A DNA stretch of 64,000 nucleotides from Lentzea albida (GCF_900111005.1 NZ_FOFV01000004.1:1-64000), one strand, 5' to 3'. Positions 1 to 7,441 are shown, counted from the stretch's first letter. Translations and numbers: made by a program. The notes: generated from the sequence alone by a model not told the origin.

Positions 1-143
1 TCCTAGGCCAAGCCAACAGCCTCAACAACCTCGGCCAACTGGCATTGGCCGAGTCCGACAACGACCAAGCCCGCACGCTGTTCAACCAGGCACTATCCCT
101 CTACCAACGCATTCAGAACCGATACGTAGCAATCACACACTGA
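1..143 (+). CDS. C-terminal end of a TPR-repeat protein (partial)
   Basis: The frame entering at base 3 gives 46 residues and then TGA. It reads as one complete TPR helix pair: NSLNNLGQLALAESDNDQAR followed by TLFNQALSLYQRI. This pattern (small-residue positions, N-L-G, A-x-x-x-F/Y-x-x-A) is typical of the tail of SARP/NB-ARC-TPR regulators or of stand-alone TPR proteins in actinomycetes. The 5' part lies outside the window, so the function cannot be assigned. No gene follows in the same direction for over 2 kb, so it is the last gene of its unit. Confidence 0.6.
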   Translation, partial: LGQANSLNNLGQLALAESDNDQARTLFNQALSLYQRIQNRYVAITH

Positions 144-467
144 ATCCGCACGCTTCTATGAAGTGGTTCGCGCACACCAAACTCCATCGTGCGGAGCTTG
201 GATAATCAGCCGATCATGGCCGTGACCTGCGGCTGTGGTCCCGCCGGCCGTTCCGCGGACGCACCCTGTTCCGTGCATGTTCCGTAGGCAAGCCTGTGGG
301 CTGGTCGACGCCGTCAAGGCGGCGAGCTGTCCATGGGCGCGGCAGCCGAGCGCCGTACCCAGCTCGATCAAGCTAGCCAGTCGGCGCTCGTCCCAACCCA
401 GGCGTCCCAAACCCAGGGCTCATGCGCTTCACGCGGCGCGTTGCCTACAGCCTGCCCAACACTGTCA
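144..467. other. Gap with no supported gene
   Basis: About 320 bases between the TPR fragment and the DUF262 gene. Short open frames exist on both strands, but none has a ribosome binding site, codon bias or recognisable domain. It may be decayed mobile-element DNA; nothing firm can be said. Confidence 0.5.
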
Positions 468-2135
468 CTAGTCAGTCGTATCGACGTCGTCGTCATCAGT
501 TACAAGGTCAGGGGACGCAGAAGTCTCGTTGACGGCTGAGAGCTCCATCGCTAGCCCCTGAAGATCTTTGGCCCTGATCCGCAGGAAGGCGTCGTAGTCG
601 TCCGCCAGCGCAGCGTCTGTCGCCTCCTTCGAAACCAATGACGCACCCATCCGCGAATAGAACTCTTCGTCTCCGAGCTCTTCGCGAAGCTTACCTAGGT
701 AGACCGAGGGAGCTTGGTCTCTGATCTTGATATTACTAATAGAAGTGAGCATAATGATATTTGCAACCTTATTAGGCTTTCCACCCGGAATCTCCCGAGT
801 GACGTAAGCGCGGGGAAACAAGTGGTGAAACTCTTTGTCGTTATCCCACGATAGCGACTTGCCGACATCGATCTTTTGGCCAGTCAGTAGGTCCACTGGA
901 GATTTCTGCGCCAAGAACAGTGCCAGCATTTTCGAGGTCGCACTATTAGAGCGGAAGTCACGTTGCCTCCATACTGAATCTTGAGGCGGCACGCTCGAGT
1001 TTTCAATTTCATCAGCACCGGCGGCGAACGCCTCAACCGCGCCGTAGTCGCTCGCCATGTTTCCCGTGTTCCAGCCACCAAAGTAGCTCGCGAACGTAGT
1101 TAGCCAGAACCACTTTCGAATTGCGGTATACTGCTTCTTACTGGGACTCGGAACCCGCCGGAATATCTCAGCAAGAACGGCAAATTGATTCGCGTATGGC
1201 AACGCAGAATCGCCAGGCACTCCAATCTGGGTCGAAAGAAAGTCGGCTGCCCGCTTGGCTGCCTCCGTCACTTTCTTGACCAGATCATTCAAACCATCTG
1301 CATCCAAGTCCCGCAGGGCATCCATATCTTCGGCGGAGAACCCAGAACCAGAGGCCGCAGCGACTGCGCGGAGTATGGTCTTGCGCTCGATCTTTGCAAA
1401 TCTTTTCGGCTCAAGCTCTACCAAGATCGCATCGATCTTATCCACGAGATCAAACTCAGGCGACCAGGTAGCCGCTCGCATTAGATCAACGATAGTGAGT
1501 CGGGTTCCGGTACTGTTGATCCTCTCGAACACCGGACCGACATCCTGGATCGACATGTCGCCGAGCGTTACAACCGCCGTCTGATAATCAGTGAATCTGT
1601 CGAACAGCGCCCTGGCTTCGGCTTGCATTTCCGCCGAAGTGGTTATGACGCGCATGAAATATTCCGACGGGTTGGCCAGAAATCTGGTCGGAATTATATG
1701 CGCAGGTTGCTCGTCGAGCGTATCCAGGTGAATAAATCTGCCACTGCGTAGGTCGAAGGCGAGGTTCCAGACGCTGTCTGCTTTTGTGCCCGACCAGTAC
1801 AGGGCTCCACATATAGTCGATAGCCTCTGCTGACCATCGAGCAAGTAGTTCACCGGATAGTCTGGCTTCGTTTCATTGATCTCCAGATCGGCGATACTTC
1901 TCTCGCTTGCCAGCTTTTGACGAGTCTGCCAGAGCAGGAGGCTTCCGATTGGGTAGTTTCGCCGAACCGAATCAAGCAAGTCGATAATCTGTGATCGCTT
2001 CCATACGAACTGCCGCTGGAATCGCGGAAGAAGTATGTCCCCCGACAGAACCCTCTGCGCTAGTTGAGTCAACCGCTCCGGAGAGGGTCTCGGATCGCGA
2101 AACGAGGGCTTTGCGGCGGCGTCGCTGTCACTCAT
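468..2135 (-). CDS. DUF262/DUF1524-like (GmrSD family) nuclease
   Basis: The 555-residue protein has the DUF262 hallmarks: LPRFQRQFVW near residues 36-45 and DGQQRLS at 100-106. These form the ParB/Srx-like NTP-using core of GmrS. Near the C-terminus HH (residues 437-438) in EFHHLFPRAYV, followed by NKVANIIMLTSISN, looks like the HNH-type nuclease half (DUF1524, GmrD). In the family, fused GmrSD proteins are modification-dependent type IV restriction enzymes or BREX-associated nucleases that cut modified phage DNA. The gene is visibly richer in A+T than its surroundings, as expected for transferred defence DNA. It starts at ATG 2135 without a strong ribosome binding site and faces away from the HEPN-like gene at 2412. 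Family assignment is firm; restriction activity is inferred. Confidence 0.85.
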   Translation of the reverse strand: MSDSDAAAKPSFRDPRPSPERLTQLAQRVLSGDILLPRFQRQFVWKRSQIIDLLDSVRRNYPIGSLLLWQTRQKLASERSIADLEINETKPDYPVNYLLDGQQRLSTICGALYWSGTKADSVWNLAFDLRSGRFIHLDTLDEQPAHIIPTRFLANPSEYFMRVITTSAEMQAEARALFDRFTDYQTAVVTLGDMSIQDVGPVFERINSTGTRLTIVDLMRAATWSPEFDLVDKIDAILVELEPKRFAKIERKTILRAVAAASGSGFSAEDMDALRDLDADGLNDLVKKVTEAAKRAADFLSTQIGVPGDSALPYANQFAVLAEIFRRVPSPSKKQYTAIRKWFWLTTFASYFGGWNTGNMASDYGAVEAFAAGADEIENSSVPPQDSVWRQRDFRSNSATSKMLALFLAQKSPVDLLTGQKIDVGKSLSWDNDKEFHHLFPRAYVTREIPGGKPNKVANIIMLTSISNIKIRDQAPSVYLGKLREELGDEEFYSRMGASLVSKEATDAALADDYDAFLRIRAKDLQGLAMELSAVNETSASPDLVTDDDDVDTTD

Positions 2136-2230
2136 CCCGGCAGCTTATTCGGACTCTGAAGGAAGATGTAGGTCTCATCAGGCGACACGCCAAGCCGCCC
2201 CAAGAATCTTGATCTTCGCGGTTCCTGTGG

Positions 2231-2407
2231 GGCCGGTCGGCCGCTGCCCCGGCCGGCCGGGGTAGGCCCTACCTCCCGTCGCCGGGCGCGGGTGGGTGGC
2301 CGAAGGCCGGGCCCCGCCCGCTTGCCCGAGCGACATAGAGGCGGGGCCGTTAAGCCCCTGCCGGTCGGGATCAGCACAGTGCGGCCGAGCGGCCCCGCAG
2401 GGGCCGC
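2231..2407. repeat. GC-rich island of nested palindromes
   Basis: Four dyads crowd into 180 bases. CCCCGGCCGGCCGGGG at 2247-2262 is a perfect 16-bp palindrome. GGTAGG-C-CCTACC lies at 2261-2273. GCGGGTGGG/CCCGCCCGC lies at 2288-2296 and 2313-2321 with GGCC-GAA-GGCC inside. GCGGCCCC-GCA-GGGGCCGC lies at 2389-2407. The last ends four bases before the ATG of the HEPN-like gene. Possible roles are an origin or transfer locus, back-to-back terminators, or control of the divergent pair. Confidence 0.6.
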
Positions 2408-2411
2408 CTTG

Positions 2412-3317
2412 ATGAAGAAAAGAAACTCTGAACACGAGGTCTCTGGCTCGCGCGCTATATCTGACATGCACTGGTGGCAGTTACCGTGGGATAGTCACAA
2501 CGTGGTCTACCAGGAGAGCACTAGGGAGCAAGAGCGGCGCGAGTGGGTCACAAGACAAGAGGCGTTCAAGGACGCTGGAGAGGCCTACGAGGCGGCACTC
2601 GCGGCGGCTAAGTCCGACAGCGAGAAGAAGGACCTTCAACATGCCTTCTCTGAGTACCGGACGGCCCATCGGCAAGAAGACATCCGCCGAGGAAAACGGC
2701 TCCCCGGTACTCACGTCGCGATGCACCAGATCATGTGGGCCCGTTGGCTGGAGGTCGCCGTTGAGCATGAACTTCTCGCCCGTGAGGCCTTCCCCGAACT
2801 CCTGGCCAAGGCTAAGTCAGATGCCATCCTGCGCGAGTTCCGCGCATCCCTGGTCGCTGTGACCTCGTCGGCCTACACCGTCGAAGCGTTCTTCGGAGAC
2901 ATCAAGTACTTGCTTCCCGCTCCCACTACGAAGCCCAACAAGCGGCATCTGATGTTGAGCAGCGCATTCAAACTGGCGTTCGGAATGAGCGATAGCGAAC
3001 ACTCACGACTACAACATGACCTCGCCTGGCTCTTCGAACTCAGGGACCAAGCGGCTCATCCCTACACCGAATCGGAGCCAGCTCAAGAACATCCGGCGGG
3101 ATTTTATACGGGCGCCGAGTGTTGCAAGTTCAACGCGGTTACGAGCGGGCGAGCGGTAGATATCGCACTTGCGGTCTTGAAGTATGCAGACCCGCCAACG
3201 TCACCCGCCAACAGGTGGATTGAACGCTGGACCCAGGAGCGCGCCGCGTATCACCGCCAGGTGGTTGACGCGCTCAGGGAAAAGCGACTGGACAAGCCGC
3301 TGGTTCTATCTAGCTAG
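2412..3317 (+). CDS. HEPN-like hypothetical protein
   Basis: 301 residues from ATG 2412 (MKKRNSEHEV); an alternative ATG is at 2466 (MHWWQLP). I do not recognise a named family. The protein is helical and soluble. In its second half FELRDQAAHPYTE carries R211-x4-H216, the signature of HEPN-domain ribonucleases and toxins, followed by a helix (SGRAVDIALAVLKYA) as in HEPN folds. Charged helices occupy residues 25-90. The gene is divergent from the DUF262 nuclease, and its end overlaps the convergent XRE/TPR regulator by four bases. HEPN proteins commonly serve as toxins or abortive-infection nucleases. Alternatively this is an immunity or accessory subunit of the DUF262 protein. The gene is well supported; the function is inferred. 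Confidence 0.65.
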   Translation: MKKRNSEHEVSGSRAISDMHWWQLPWDSHNVVYQESTREQERREWVTRQEAFKDAGEAYEAALAAAKSDSEKKDLQHAFSEYRTAHRQEDIRRGKRLPGTHVAMHQIMWARWLEVAVEHELLAREAFPELLAKAKSDAILREFRASLVAVTSSAYTVEAFFGDIKYLLPAPTTKPNKRHLMLSSAFKLAFGMSDSEHSRLQHDLAWLFELRDQAAHPYTESEPAQEHPAGFYTGAECCKFNAVTSGRAVDIALAVLKYADPPTSPANRWIERWTQERAAYHRQVVDALREKRLDKPLVLSS

Positions 3318-4843
3318 CTTTGAGGGCGCATCGCGGGGAGCAGTGCGCCGGAGACGTCCAAGAAGTCTCGCACTGCTGGGGACTCGGCATGCTCCCGAAG
3401 CCGGACGCGAAGATCCGAAACGGCTTCGACCGATCGCGATGACTTCACCGTGGCTGCAAGCTTGGCGGCGGCCATGCCTGCGGATGCGGCGGCCTCCAGG
3501 TCGCGGGAGTCAATCGCCGCTCGGGCAAGCGCTGCCTGCGCCATCGAGCCACGACGCGCCCGGTTCTGCCGCTCCGCCTCGGCGATCGAAAGCCCTGCGA
3601 AGTGCGAAGCCTCCTCGGCTCGTTCGAGATCGCGGAAGACGTGGGCGTACTCGCCGTTCAGGTACGCCGGGTCGATGAACCGCGCCCACTCCGGCTCGTC
3701 CTCGGGCTTGACGTTCTCGAACGCGGTCTCCGACAGGTGGACGCTCCGTGCTGCGGCCTTTCCATCACCCATCGCCGCTTCGGCGCGACCTTGCAACGCG
3801 TACAGGTCGGCAAGGCACGCGTCCGAGTGCCCCTTGGCCAACAGCCCGGCGCGTCCGGCCTTGGCGAGCTGGACGGCGTGCTCCGGGTTGCCGGTGAGCG
3901 TCGCCTGATCCGAAAGGCCGGCCAGAACGTGGGCGCCAAGCTCCGGGCTTCCCGCGGCTTGCGCCAGGCGGAGCGACTGGATCAAGTAGCGCTGTGCAAG
4001 CGAGTGCTCGCCGTTGTCGAACGCCATCCATCCGAGCAGGTACAGCTGCTCCGCGGCTGCCTCGTAGAGGGATTGGCCATTGGGCGTTGTCGGGTCGTTC
4101 GACTTCAGCAGCGGGACAACGTGCGAGGTCAGGTAGGCCGCGAGCTGTTCACGGGCGTGGCCGCCGCCGCGCATAACGTCAAGCTCCTGGAACACGCCGA
4201 ACGTGCGGCGGATCGCCTCTACCTGCTGCGTGCTGATCTTGCCGGTTGCCGTGGTCGCCTCGTCGAGCGTGGCGAGCAACCAGTCTCGACTTGGCGCGAC
4301 CGATGCGGCGACGGAGAACAGTGCGCTGGACAGGAAGGTTCGGCGTTCCATGTCGTGCCTCCCAAGCTCGGCTACGACTTCCACCGTAGCCGGAAGGGAG
4401 GCGGCATATGCAAGACCAAGGTCGGAAAGTGATTTCTCTTGCGGTGCTTGGGTTTCCGCATCGCGAGAAGTTGCGTCCGCACGGAACCAACGCAGGTTCT
4501 GCGGAACCTTCAAGGCGTTGCACCAGCGCTCAAGACGTTCGAGGTCCGACTCGGGGCGTCGACGGCGTTCGATGACGCTCACCTGGCCCTGCGTGACGTC
4601 GAGCCACGCGGCCAAGGTCGACTGCGGCAGGATCGGGCTGTGCGCCTGGCGGTAGGCGCGGAAGAGCTGGCCGATGCTGCGGGACCGCAGGGCCGCTTGA
4701 ATCTCCGGCTGCTCCCAGAACTCCGGGCGCTGCACCGGCGCGTGCGCGGCCTGAGCTGCCTCGCACCGGCCACACAGGGACCCCATGCGATCGGCCGCCA
4801 AGAGGGTGTCGCAGGTGCGGCAACGGCGCTTCGCGGAACTCAA
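3314..4843 (-). CDS. Zinc-ribbon/XRE/TPR transcriptional regulator
   Basis: 509 residues. Residues 8-30 hold two CxxC pairs (CRTCDTLL and LCGRC), a small zinc ribbon. Residues 50-115 form an XRE-type helix-turn-helix (TLAAWLDVTQGQVSVIERRR). The rest is a TPR array (QLYLLGWMAFDNGEHSLAQR, ALQGRAEAAMGDGKAAARS). The family is common in Streptomyces and Pseudonocardiales, often beside integrative elements, and is thought to sense a peptide or small signal through the TPR part. The start at 4843 places the zinc ribbon at the very N-terminus. The divergent gap to 5022 carries a dyad at 4933-4946 that could be its operator. Confidence 0.8.
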   Translation of the reverse strand: MSSAKRRCRTCDTLLAADRMGSLCGRCEAAQAAHAPVQRPEFWEQPEIQAALRSRSIGQLFRAYRQAHSPILPQSTLAAWLDVTQGQVSVIERRRRPESDLERLERWCNALKVPQNLRWFRADATSRDAETQAPQEKSLSDLGLAYAASLPATVEVVAELGRHDMERRTFLSSALFSVAASVAPSRDWLLATLDEATTATGKISTQQVEAIRRTFGVFQELDVMRGGGHAREQLAAYLTSHVVPLLKSNDPTTPNGQSLYEAAAEQLYLLGWMAFDNGEHSLAQRYLIQSLRLAQAAGSPELGAHVLAGLSDQATLTGNPEHAVQLAKAGRAGLLAKGHSDACLADLYALQGRAEAAMGDGKAAARSVHLSETAFENVKPEDEPEWARFIDPAYLNGEYAHVFRDLERAEEASHFAGLSIAEAERQNRARRGSMAQAALARAAIDSRDLEAAASAGMAAAKLAATVKSSRSVEAVSDLRVRLREHAESPAVRDFLDVSGALLPAMRPQS

Positions 4844-4932
4844 ACGCCACCCCTCCCGTGCTGGTCAACCCCCGGATACCAACCGAGTGTAGCGGGTCGG
4901 ATACGCCCCTAACCTGGACTTATCGATGTCAG

Positions 4933-4946
4933 CGATACGGCTATCG
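4933..4946. promoter_or_regulatory. Candidate operator dyad
   Basis: CGATA-cggc-TATCG lies in the 178-bp gap between the divergent XRE/TPR regulator and the gene at 5022. Further ATCGAT half-sites lie on both sides (4922-4927 and 4960-4966). This is the likeliest binding site for the flanking regulator, by position only. Confidence 0.4.
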
Positions 4947-4985
4947 GTAGTTGATATTGGATCGATGCTCCGCGCGGGCGAATGT

Positions 4986-5019
4986 GGTTTCACCAGGACC
5001 AGAACATGGAGGTGAAACC
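4986..5019 (+). promoter_or_regulatory. Hairpin that would bury a ribosome binding site
   Basis: GGTTTCACC (4986-4994) is perfectly complementary to GGTGAAACC (5011-5019). The second arm overlaps the GGAGGTG ribosome binding site of the ATG at 5022. If transcribed together, the pairing would hide the site. Confidence 0.45.
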
Positions 5020-5021
5020 CG

Positions 5022-5396
5022 ATGGGGTTCTACGTGCTGGTGCAGCCCGAAGAGGACGCACGAGTGGAGTTCGTCGAGCACGTCCAGGGGCACCCGGCGC
5101 TGATCATCAGCTGTGGGGGCTCACAGATCACGGTGCAGTCGCCGGGACGCCAGGACGGACCCTCGCTCACGATCGCGTTCGCGCGGCAGCTCGGGGACGC
5201 GGCGCGGCTCTACGCGGATCGTCTCGACGGCCTCACGCGGCTGGCACCACTCGACTTCGAGAGCTTGGCAGCTCAAGTAGGCACCACACCTGCTGAGGTC
5301 GCGGAGCGGACGGAAAGCCGTCACGCGCTTCGCGATGACGACACGTGGCCCGATGACGAGAACCCACTCGTGATCGAGGCGGGCGAGCAGAGGTGA
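5022..5396 (+). CDS. Small hypothetical AICE protein
   Basis: 124 residues with GGAGGTG eight to nine bases before ATG. The N-terminal half looks like a beta-rich domain (MGFYVLVQPEEDARVEFV, PALIISCGGSQITVQSPG) and the C-terminal half a helical segment ending in an acidic tail. No catalytic motif is visible and I do not recognise a family. Its stop overlaps the GTG of the next micro-gene (GTGA), so the two are probably translated together. It belongs to the regulatory end of the element rather than the transfer genes. Confidence 0.7.
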   Translation: MGFYVLVQPEEDARVEFVEHVQGHPALIISCGGSQITVQSPGRQDGPSLTIAFARQLGDAARLYADRLDGLTRLAPLDFESLAAQVGTTPAEVAERTESRHALRDDDTWPDDENPLVIEAGEQR

Positions 5397-5515
5397 TCAG
5401 CCGTGCTGCCGAAGCACTCGCGTCATTCGCAGTGACGTACGCGGCAATCGTTGGCTGGCAACGGTTTTCCGCCTGGAGGGCAGAGCAGCCGACACGCAAG
5501 AAGAACGGCCTGTAG
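5393..5515 (+). CDS. 40-residue micro-protein
   Basis: Starts at a GTG overlapping the previous stop (GTGA) and reads MISRAAEALASFAVTYAAIV, then a basic tail (GWQRFSAWRAEQPTRKKNGL). The first half is a weakly hydrophobic helix, so it may sit at the membrane. Support is the translational coupling and clean length; there is no homology to cite. Confidence 0.45.
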   Translation: MISRAAEALASFAVTYAAIVGWQRFSAWRAEQPTRKKNGL

Positions 5516-5532
5516 GAGACGGGGGAAGCACG

Positions 5533-5697
5533 GTGTCTGGAACCGGATGGACAGCTGAGGACCTGCGGGAGTTGCACGCCTTGTCCACGAAGCTGGTGGC
5601 CCAGGTCGAAGACCTCAACGAGCGTCTGACGCGGATTGAGGATCGTCTGAAGTGGAGCCAAAAACCTCGGCCTCGACCGCAGAAACACGCCGGCTGA
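5533..5697 (+). CDS. 54-residue coiled-coil micro-protein
   Basis: GTG 5533 is preceded by a G-rich stretch (GGGGGAAG). The peptide has a heptad-like helix (ELHALSTKLVAQVEDLNERL) followed by a basic, proline-rich tail (PRPRPQKHAG). The gene runs tail-to-tail into the GntR gene and overlaps its last 83 bases. That suggests either an antisense effect or simple compaction. Function unknown. Confidence 0.45.
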   Translation: MSGTGWTAEDLRELHALSTKLVAQVEDLNERLTRIEDRLKWSQKPRPRPQKHAG

Positions 5698-6022
5698 GGT
5701 CGTCCAGCGCACCGCTGATCTTCCCCAGAATCTCCCGAAGCTCATGCGGGGAGCCACCTTCGGGCTCCTCCGTGTGGGCTTCGGGCTTTTTCACCACGAT
5801 GGTGCCTTCGCCCTGGCGCGAGATCACCAGTCCCTCGGCCCGCAGGACGTCCAAGGCCTTCTGAAGGGTCATGACGGCGCGACCGTACTTCGTCTGCAAC
5901 TCCGCCAGAGACGGCAGCTTGTCCCCCACCTGAACAGCGTCAGTCGCGACGAATCGACGCAGGTCATCAGCAATCTGCTGATACGCCGGCCGCGGGTCCG
6001 CGGGATCAAGAGCCATGCACAC
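5615..6022 (-). CDS. GntR-family regulator, KorSA-like
   Basis: 135 residues starting at GTG 6022, or ATG 6016. The N-terminal 75 residues are a GntR winged helix: PAYQQIADDLRRFV, GDKLPSLAEL, GRAVMTLQKALDVLRAEGLV, then a wing with GEGTIVVKK. The short acidic, coiled C-terminus lacks a FadR/HutC ligand domain. That architecture matches KorSA of pSAM2, which represses the replication/transfer activator. The divergent 118-bp gap to 6141 contains repeated CTAGCT elements, a likely operator. Its role as the element's main repressor is inferred from this arrangement. Confidence 0.8.
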   Translation of the reverse strand: MCMALDPADPRPAYQQIADDLRRFVATDAVQVGDKLPSLAELQTKYGRAVMTLQKALDVLRAEGLVISRQGEGTIVVKKPEAHTEEPEGGSPHELREILGKISGALDDLSRRVSAVEAEVFGSTSDDPQSASDAR

Positions 6023-6140
6023 ACTGTAGCGACAAAGCTAGCAAAGCTGAATATCACCCGATCGGACCAGTGACTCTTCTAGCTCTACTAGCTATGTTGG
6101 TAGTACTGATAGAGCAAGTCCTACTGCGAGAGGTACCAAC
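6023..6140. promoter_or_regulatory. Divergent control region with repeated CTAGCT motifs
   Basis: A+T-rich for this genome. It holds GCTAGC, CTAGCTCTACTAGCT (a direct repeat) and TACTA-N10-TAGTA within about 70 bases. It lies between the GntR gene and the divergent gene at 6141, where GntR repressors of such elements bind. The ribosome binding site of the plus-strand gene is GAGAGG. Confidence 0.55.
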
Positions 6141-6530
6141 GTGGCTCTGAACGACATCCCGGTGATCCTGACCCACTACAAGCTCATGATCACCGAAGCG
6201 CCGTGCGTGAAGATGCGCGAACTCGACGGCGGGCAGCTGGTGCCCGTGATCGACCGCCACACGAACGAAGAGCAGTTCGTGGTGGTGCTGTTCGCCAAGC
6301 CCCGACCGATGGAGGGCCGCCGCAAGGCGAAGGGCGAGGAGATCCGCGTCAACCTCCCCCGTGACCCCGGCGAGGGGTTCGAGGAGGGCGACTACATCGA
6401 GCTGATCAACCCCGTGATCAACACCTACGAGATGCGCGGGGACGACGGGAAGATCACCGCCTCCGGCCTGTGGTTCAAGGCCGACGGCCTGACCCCTGCG
6501 GCACGGATCGTGTCGGTTCCCGCGGCTTAG
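6141..6530 (+). CDS. SCO3933-family regulatory protein (Pra-like position)
   Basis: 129 residues from GTG with GAGAGG seven bases upstream. The sequence is largely beta (LMITEAPCVKMRELDGGQLV, EEQFVVVLFAKPRP, GDYIELINPVINTYEM). It resembles the SCO3933-type small regulatory proteins that open the transfer operon of AICEs. Position just across from the GntR repressor matches pra of pSAM2, the activator of replication, excision and transfer. No DNA-binding motif is visible. Family call is from general resemblance, so moderate. Confidence 0.6.
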   Translation: MALNDIPVILTHYKLMITEAPCVKMRELDGGQLVPVIDRHTNEEQFVVVLFAKPRPMEGRRKAKGEEIRVNLPRDPGEGFEEGDYIELINPVINTYEMRGDDGKITASGLWFKADGLTPAARIVSVPAA

Positions 6531-6611
6531 TCCCGCAAGCCCTGCCCGGTAGGCCGGTCGCCCGCTTCGAGTCGGGCCAGGGCACTCAATTTGTTCTTTG
6601 AGAATTACACA

Positions 6612-6695
6612 GTGAGTCGAACCATGCCTAAATCCGGAGCATTTCGCGTGCTCCGAGAGATTCGGTGAACCCAGGTACGCCTTCGTTCCTGGGTT
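6612..6695 (+). promoter_or_regulatory. Leader with short ORF and hairpins
   Basis: A possible 18-codon leader (GTG 6612 to TGA 6668; an inner ATG at 6624) contains GGAGCA/TGCTCC (6636-6654). It ends exactly where AACCCAGG-N12-CCTGGGTT (6668-6695) begins. TTTGAGAATTACAC just upstream may be a promoter. The layout looks like an attenuator ahead of the small-gene operon. No strong ribosome binding site is seen for the leader. Confidence 0.35.
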
Positions 6696-6723
6696 TGCCG
6701 TGCCTCCCGAAAGGAGTTTCGGC

Positions 6724-6936
6724 ATGGATGAGCGCTCGTACCCGATCAAACTCACCGACCCGGACGGCGACGACCCGCGCTTCACGTTCGGCTTCGTCCA
6801 CGAGGTCGGCGAAGTCCTTACAAAGCATGGCTTTCCGGGCGTCGGCCAGAGCTGGCGAGACCACCTGGAGTTGCAGCAAGCGCTGTACCGCTTCATCTAC
6901 GTGGGCGACACGAGGACTGAGAGGTTGGCCAGTTGA
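6724..6936 (+). CDS. 70-residue AICE protein
   Basis: Starts at ATG with GAAAGGAG seven bases upstream. It reads MDERSYPIKLTDPDGDDPRF and then a helical segment (EVGEVLTKHGFPGVGQSW, HLELQQALYRFIY). Such 60-80-residue proteins precede the transfer ATPase in many AICEs and have no known function. The last codons overlap the TTG start of the next gene (AGTTGA), so the two are coupled. Confidence 0.7.
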   Translation: MDERSYPIKLTDPDGDDPRFTFGFVHEVGEVLTKHGFPGVGQSWRDHLELQQALYRFIYVGDTRTERLAS

Positions 6937-7199
6937 TCCAAGAGATGTTGAACGAGCGCGCTCAGCAGCGGTACGGCGCGTTCGTCGGCGCGATGGACTT
7001 CGTTGAGGAGCTGTTGGTACCGCTGGAAAAGCTCATCAACAGCATGAGCGAGAAGCCTGGCAAGGCCGGTAGCTGGCGAGTCGCAACACCCGACCAGCTC
7101 AAGGGTTACCTGCGAACCGCGCGGAACGACCTCAGCACACTTCGCGACCAAGCCAAGCGGCACGAGATCAATTTGAAGGCCAAGGAGTGGGGAGCCTGA
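6933..7199 (+). CDS. 88-residue helical AICE protein
   Basis: Begins at TTG overlapping the upstream stop. It is entirely helical with heptad character (AMDFVEELLVPLEKLINSM, LKGYLRTARNDLSTLRDQAK) and a basic C-terminus. It lies three bases ahead of the next small gene. Likely a structural or adaptor protein of the transfer system; no family recognised. Confidence 0.65.
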   Translation: MIQEMLNERAQQRYGAFVGAMDFVEELLVPLEKLINSMSEKPGKAGSWRVATPDQLKGYLRTARNDLSTLRDQAKRHEINLKAKEWGA

Positions 7200-7202
7200 C
7201 CG

Positions 7203-7388
7203 ATGTCTCACCAGCTCGACAACGTCGTGTCCAACCTGGACCAGGCGATGAAGCAGCTCCGCACGGCAATGGACGGCATCCCGGTTCGCCGTGAGGGCTT
7301 CACGGACCTGCGGCGCCGGTTCGTCCGCTCGGTCAGCGTGCTGACCACGGAAGCGTCCTACGCCCGCGGGCAGCTGCCCAAGGACTAG
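7203..7388 (+). CDS. 61-residue AICE protein
   Basis: ATG start with GGAGCC immediately upstream. Helical and basic (LDNVVSNLDQAMKQLRTAM, FTDLRRRFVRSVSVL). It is the third of three small genes packed with gaps of three bases or less ahead of the transfer ATPase. It may act with the preceding protein; function unknown. Confidence 0.65.
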   Translation: MSHQLDNVVSNLDQAMKQLRTAMDGIPVRREGFTDLRRRFVRSVSVLTTEASYARGQLPKD

Positions 7389-7408
7389 ATCCACACTGAT
7401 CAACGCGG

Positions 7409-7441
7409 CGGCCGATCTTCGACACGTTCGAGGGTCGGCCG
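7409..7441 (+). terminator. Hairpin between small genes and transfer ATPase
   Basis: CGGCCGATC (7409-7417) pairs with GGGTCGGCCG (7432-7441) around a loop containing TTCGACACGTTCGA. There is no T-run, so it may be a partial attenuator or RNA-processing site rather than a full stop. Confidence 0.4.

Noticed and set aside
156..410. An 84-residue minus-strand frame in the left gap, considered as a transposase remnant
   Set aside because: No DDE, helix-turn-helix or terminal-repeat signal could be seen.
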